A DNA stretch of 42,946 nt. Source: Clostridia bacterium (lineage in GTDB: Bacteria > Bacillota > Clostridia > Christensenellales > CAG-314). The stretch is taken from contig JAVVRZ010000001.1 of assembly GCA_036654455.1 (NCBI GenBank), positions 407,332 to 450,277 on the forward strand, read 5' to 3'. Shown here piece after piece: positions 39,915-42,946 of the stretch. How positions within the stretch are numbered: the stretch's first letter is position 1; every line of letters starts with the position of its first letter. The notes under the pieces are model-generated. The model ran no database searches, was not told the DNA's origin, and was given only the letters and a program-made list of their open reading frames with translations. Position numbers and translations under genes: made by a program.

Positions 39915-41615
39915 CTATACTGAATATGGCAATGTATAGAAACCGCTAGCGTAAGAGATAAGGTCTCCTAATACATTATATCCGTAAACCGTAATCCAAA
40001 CTTCTAGATTAAAGGTTGTTGTGACTTTTGCGCCCTGGATTAATCTATATTCGCCACAGCCATCGAAATAATACGCTTTTGCATTATCGGCGTTATTTAA
40101 CGTAACAAGACCGAATGTTGAACCAAGCGGTAAACCTTCCTTTAATGTGTCGGTAGTTAAATATTGATTGCCAAGGCTAGCGTCTAATTTTTCATACATC
40201 TTTAATTTCTTAAAGCCGGTATTAAATTCATAATTTAACGCAAATAGAGAAGCGTTAATATTCTCATTGAAAATCATTACCGGATAAGCTCCCTTATACT
40301 CATTATCCTTAGAATTAAAGCTATGAGTAGTGACTGACAAACTAACGCTATAACTTACGATATCTTTGTTTGTGTGCATAAACTTAATCTCACTATTAAA
40401 TGGTAAGTTTGATAGAGTGTTGTTATAAGCCGTTTGGGCGTCTGCGTCTAATAAGCTTGCTACATCTGTAAGTTTATTGCCTGTAAAATCAACTTTTGCG
40501 CCTACTGCGTCAAGATTTGCTTGCTTAATAGTAGGCTCAATATTGCCGTCGCTAGATGTTGGAGTTTTTCCAAAGTTAACTCCGTCTCCGGAAAATTGTA
40601 CTCTATGTGCGATCGCCCAAATACCATTTATCGCAATCATGTTAGTTTTGATTGCTTGTATATTATTCCATAATCTTACCGTTGGCTGACCATTAGTAGT
40701 TGTTAGAGTTATTTTACACTCACTTGCATACCCAATTAGATTGCTTGCATACTGCCCAATAGAATGGACAGTAACGTAGGAATTTACATTTGTAAAAGTA
40801 CAATTTGTCGCTATCGCCTGTCCTTGTGGACGAGCGGTATAACATATAAATACGCCGTAGTATGTGTCACGCGTTAGTACTTCTCCGTATACGTTAAGGT
40901 CTATAAACTTAGATTCTGCTTTTTTCGCCACAACAGGATAAAGAGCGCCGTTAGTTCTTACAAGCGAAGCATTTCCGCCTAAAAATACGCTACCATTACG
41001 TATAGCGATTATTTCTGCGCAATTAACCAAATATGTCTTAATACCGCTTATTGCAAATCCGCCTAAGTCGATATCAGCATTCTTGACCCAACCAATGCTT
41101 TTGTTACCGCCATCGGCATTAAAATCGATATTATTTGTAAGCTTATAATATGTTTTTGTAGCTCCGTCTGCTTTTGCGTCTTCTGTTTTAGATATTTTTT
41201 GCCATTGTTCGGTAGTAGAAATAAGGTAAGGATTATTTTCCGTACCATCGCCATCGGTAAAATCAGCGGTTAAGCTAGCGACTACAAGATATTCGTAATT
41301 TAACTTAAATTGCGGGGCTGTTTTGTAATAGATAGTTGCAATTCTTTTGCCAACAGTAGTTAAATTGAAGTTATCTACGACAATATTTGCGTCGTTGCAC
41401 TTAATGGGATGTTCCGTACCATTTTCCGTTGTAATCTTCAATTCAATAGCTGTAAGGGCGGTTGTTCTGTCTGCTTCATTTGCGCTTTTTTGATATTTAA
41501 TACTTGGGGCGCTAACAAATTCAATCTTTTTAATGTCTTGTAATGTGGCGCAAGCAAATAGTCCGCACCCTATGACTAAACAAAGCGTAATCGCCAGTAA
41601 TTTTTTTAGTTTCAT
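39915..41615 (-). CDS. Predicted surface lipoprotein with Ig-like and GLUG-type segments
   Basis: This is a 566-aa protein. A lipoprotein signal peptide ends in GLFAC with the lipid-bearing cysteine at C22. Residues about 30-110 look like a bacterial Ig-like domain. GDGTENNPYLISTTEQWQKI (about 142-161) is the opening typical of GLUG/pectin-lyase-like surface repeats, and the strand-rich region after it fits that fold. A further beta-rich region fills the C-terminal half. AAGGAGAG lies before the ATG and the gene follows its upstream neighbour by 22 bases. Roles in adhesion or glycan binding are guesses. Confidence 0.8.
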   Translation of the reverse strand: MKLKKLLAITLCLVIGCGLFACATLQDIKKIEFVSAPSIKYQKSANEADRTTALTAIELKITTENGTEHPIKCNDANIVVDNFNLTTVGKRIATIYYKTAPQFKLNYEYLVVASLTADFTDGDGTENNPYLISTTEQWQKISKTEDAKADGATKTYYKLTNNIDFNADGGNKSIGWVKNADIDLGGFAISGIKTYLVNCAEIIAIRNGSVFLGGNASLVRTNGALYPVVAKKAESKFIDLNVYGEVLTRDTYYGVFICYTARPQGQAIATNCTFTNVNSYVTVHSIGQYASNLIGYASECKITLTTTNGQPTVRLWNNIQAIKTNMIAINGIWAIAHRVQFSGDGVNFGKTPTSSDGNIEPTIKQANLDAVGAKVDFTGNKLTDVASLLDADAQTAYNNTLSNLPFNSEIKFMHTNKDIVSYSVSLSVTTHSFNSKDNEYKGAYPVMIFNENINASLFALNYEFNTGFKKLKMYEKLDASLGNQYLTTDTLKEGLPLGSTFGLVTLNNADNAKAYYFDGCGEYRLIQGAKVTTTFNLEVWITVYGYNVLGDLISYASGFYTLPYSV

Positions 41616-41637
41616 AATGTTTACTCTCCTTATTTTT

Positions 41638-42946
41638 TTATATTATTTTTTGATATATCAAGTCGCCATTATAGCGAATTTTTATAGTGTAACCCGTGTA
41701 GTCAGCAACCTCTGTATTCGTAAATAAATATGTAGTATGGTTTACACAAGTCAACGTGGTAGAACCTGTTTTTTCTAACGTTACGACATATTTACTAAGG
41801 TCATTTAAATTGGTTAGATATTGCGTATAATAAGGCAAACGTATCTTAACTATATTTGCGCCTTTTGAGATAGATACTGCGGTAAAATAGCCGATTTTAT
41901 CTAAATGCCCTATTAACAAATTACGAGAGTCGTAAATTTTGCCAACATAAACTATGCAGTCGGTGACAAACGTTCTGTCAAAAGTAACCGAACTTGCAAT
42001 GCTTGGCATACCCGCTGTTTCTAAGCAAGGCAATATTTCGGCATAATTTTTCCCGTCGGTTGGCGCTTTTACAGTAGTCCCCCACGAATAAGACTTTGCC
42101 ACGTTGACTTGTATATTATTAAGCTTCTCTGCCGATTGATTGATTGCCCCCTGCTCATACAACACATCGCTATTGTTAACAAATACGTTAGCGCCTATTA
42201 GGGTTGAAAAAGCGCCAACACAAACGATTTTTACGCTATCGGGAAGTTTTATGGTTGAAAGAGTAGTCGAGTTGCCAACAGTGCTATACAAGCTTACGCT
42301 TTCATATTTGGCGCTTGGTATAATTGTAACGCCTAAGTCAAATACGATATTGCTCGCCATTCTCAATTCATTTCCTCTTTGGGTAATTGTATTGTTAGAT
42401 TGCGAAATATATATGATTGGGTTTGTAGTAGGGTCAAACTTATCTAAGTGAGCTTTTACGCTTTGATTAAGTTTGTTTGCCGTAGTTTGCTCTGCAACGC
42501 CTGCTATAATAGTAGCAAAAGACGTACTTATATGGTCTGCATAACTTCTTATTTGCTTAATTGCATTAGAAATGACGTTGTCGCCAAAGTCAAAATATAA
42601 GTAGTTTTTGTCAGTAGACAAAGCCGAAACATCGTTAGCGTAAATCGACGTTGTCTCCGCATAAGCTTGATTAGGCGTGTAATCATAGGCTAATTTAACG
42701 CTACCCTCTATTGCGGTCTTAGTGTTAGCTAGCTTAACTTCGCTACGAACGGTATCATACCAAATAGAGTTACCCGACGAACTAGCTGTTGGGGTTAAAC
42801 CGCTTGCAACAATAACGTTGTACGCAGTGTGATAATCTATTGACTTTAAGCCTGTCTCTAATTTATAAATACCTAATTGATCGTTCATATTTGTAACGTT
42901 GGTTGTGTCGTTGCTAACCCTAGCTCGCTCTATTATTCCGCCAAAC
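41638..42946 (-). CDS. Large extracellular protein, partial (start beyond the right edge)
   Basis: The frame has an internal ATG at 42888, but it stays open to the window edge: the upstream residues read FGGIIERARVSNDTTNVTN with no stop. The true start lies outside, so more than 435 aa are visible. Much of it is T/S/N-rich and beta-like. A region around 190-240 from the internal Met (TTLSTIKLPDSVKIVCVGAF) resembles a BspA/LRR_5-type leucine-rich repeat. The C-terminus carries a small Ig-like region, and no anchor was seen. It is translated just before the lipoprotein and probably forms a cell-surface or secreted pair with it. Confidence 0.7.
   Translation of the reverse strand, partial: FGGIIERARVSNDTTNVTNMNDQLGIYKLETGLKSIDYHTAYNVIVASGLTPTASSSGNSIWYDTVRSEVKLANTKTAIEGSVKLAYDYTPNQAYAETTSIYANDVSALSTDKNYLYFDFGDNVISNAIKQIRSYADHISTSFATIIAGVAEQTTANKLNQSVKAHLDKFDPTTNPIIYISQSNNTITQRGNELRMASNIVFDLGVTIIPSAKYESVSLYSTVGNSTTLSTIKLPDSVKIVCVGAFSTLIGANVFVNNSDVLYEQGAINQSAEKLNNIQVNVAKSYSWGTTVKAPTDGKNYAEILPCLETAGMPSIASSVTFDRTFVTDCIVYVGKIYDSRNLLIGHLDKIGYFTAVSISKGANIVKIRLPYYTQYLTNLNDLSKYVVTLEKTGSTTLTCVNHTTYLFTNTEVADYTGYTIKIRYNGDLIYQKII

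Noticed and set aside
42140-42451. Plus-strand open frame within the exoprotein gene
   Set aside because: It is the antisense shadow of the long minus-strand coding region and has no ribosome site or recognisable motifs.

Overview
The window reads as a low-GC Firmicutes (Clostridia-like) chromosome, probably an uncultured anaerobe. The evidence is a Spo0A homologue, sigma-A type promoters with TTGACA/TATAAT-like hexamers, AGGAGG-type ribosome sites, CCA-encoding tRNA genes, PlsY, and amino-acid fermentation enzymes. The exact lineage cannot be fixed from sequence alone. No phage, insertion sequence, CRISPR array or rRNA was seen.

Layout. (1) 1-1740: a TetR regulator and a Spo0A whose receiver has lost its acidic pocket. 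Two copies of a TTGTACAA palindrome lie upstream of the spo0A promoter. (2) 1744-9770: a tight glycogen-use operon read leftward: YhhN membrane protein, degenerate MalQ, GlgB, GlgP, GH13 amylase. No ADP-glucose synthesis genes are present. (3) 9915-16325: amino-acid and energy genes: Kbl/Tdh (threonine to glycine + acetyl-CoA), pyrophosphatase, aspartate-type aminotransferase, carbamate kinase and ornithine carbamoyltransferase (citrulline to ornithine + ATP). (4) 16569-22727: M16C peptidase, Mrp ATPase, a YczE-type membrane protein, a GNAT acetyltransferase and a lone AAA ATPase. (5) 22952-27990: a four-subunit flavin/Fe-S dehydrogenase followed by delta-1-pyrroline-5-carboxylate dehydrogenase, predicted to oxidise proline or hydroxyproline to glutamate or its hydroxy form. 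(6) 28153-34725: a GNAT protein, tRNA-Pro, M28 peptidase, a membrane protein, HolA, and a ComEC/ComEA pair with eroded signatures. (7) 34764-39427: a DUF1667/flavoprotein/GlpA-like operon (probable anaerobic glycerol-3-phosphate dehydrogenase), a structured ncRNA of about 214 nt with its own promoter and terminator, a small membrane protein whose promoter predicts a leaderless mRNA, and PlsY. (8) 39683-42946: tRNA-Glu and two large surface or secreted proteins, the second running off the right edge.

Together the genes describe a fermenter that draws energy from stored glucan, threonine, citrulline/ornithine and proline, and feeds glycerol-3-phosphate into lipid metabolism. The recurring oddity is well-kept genes that have lost catalytic or binding residues: the Spo0A receiver, MalQ, the ComEC C-terminal domain and the ComEA helix-hairpin-helix. 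The most promising undescribed items are the 37932-38145 ncRNA, the pseudo-MalQ inside an intact glycogen operon, the Spo0A with a broken phosphorylation pocket plus its twin operators, and the nuclease-dead ComEC.
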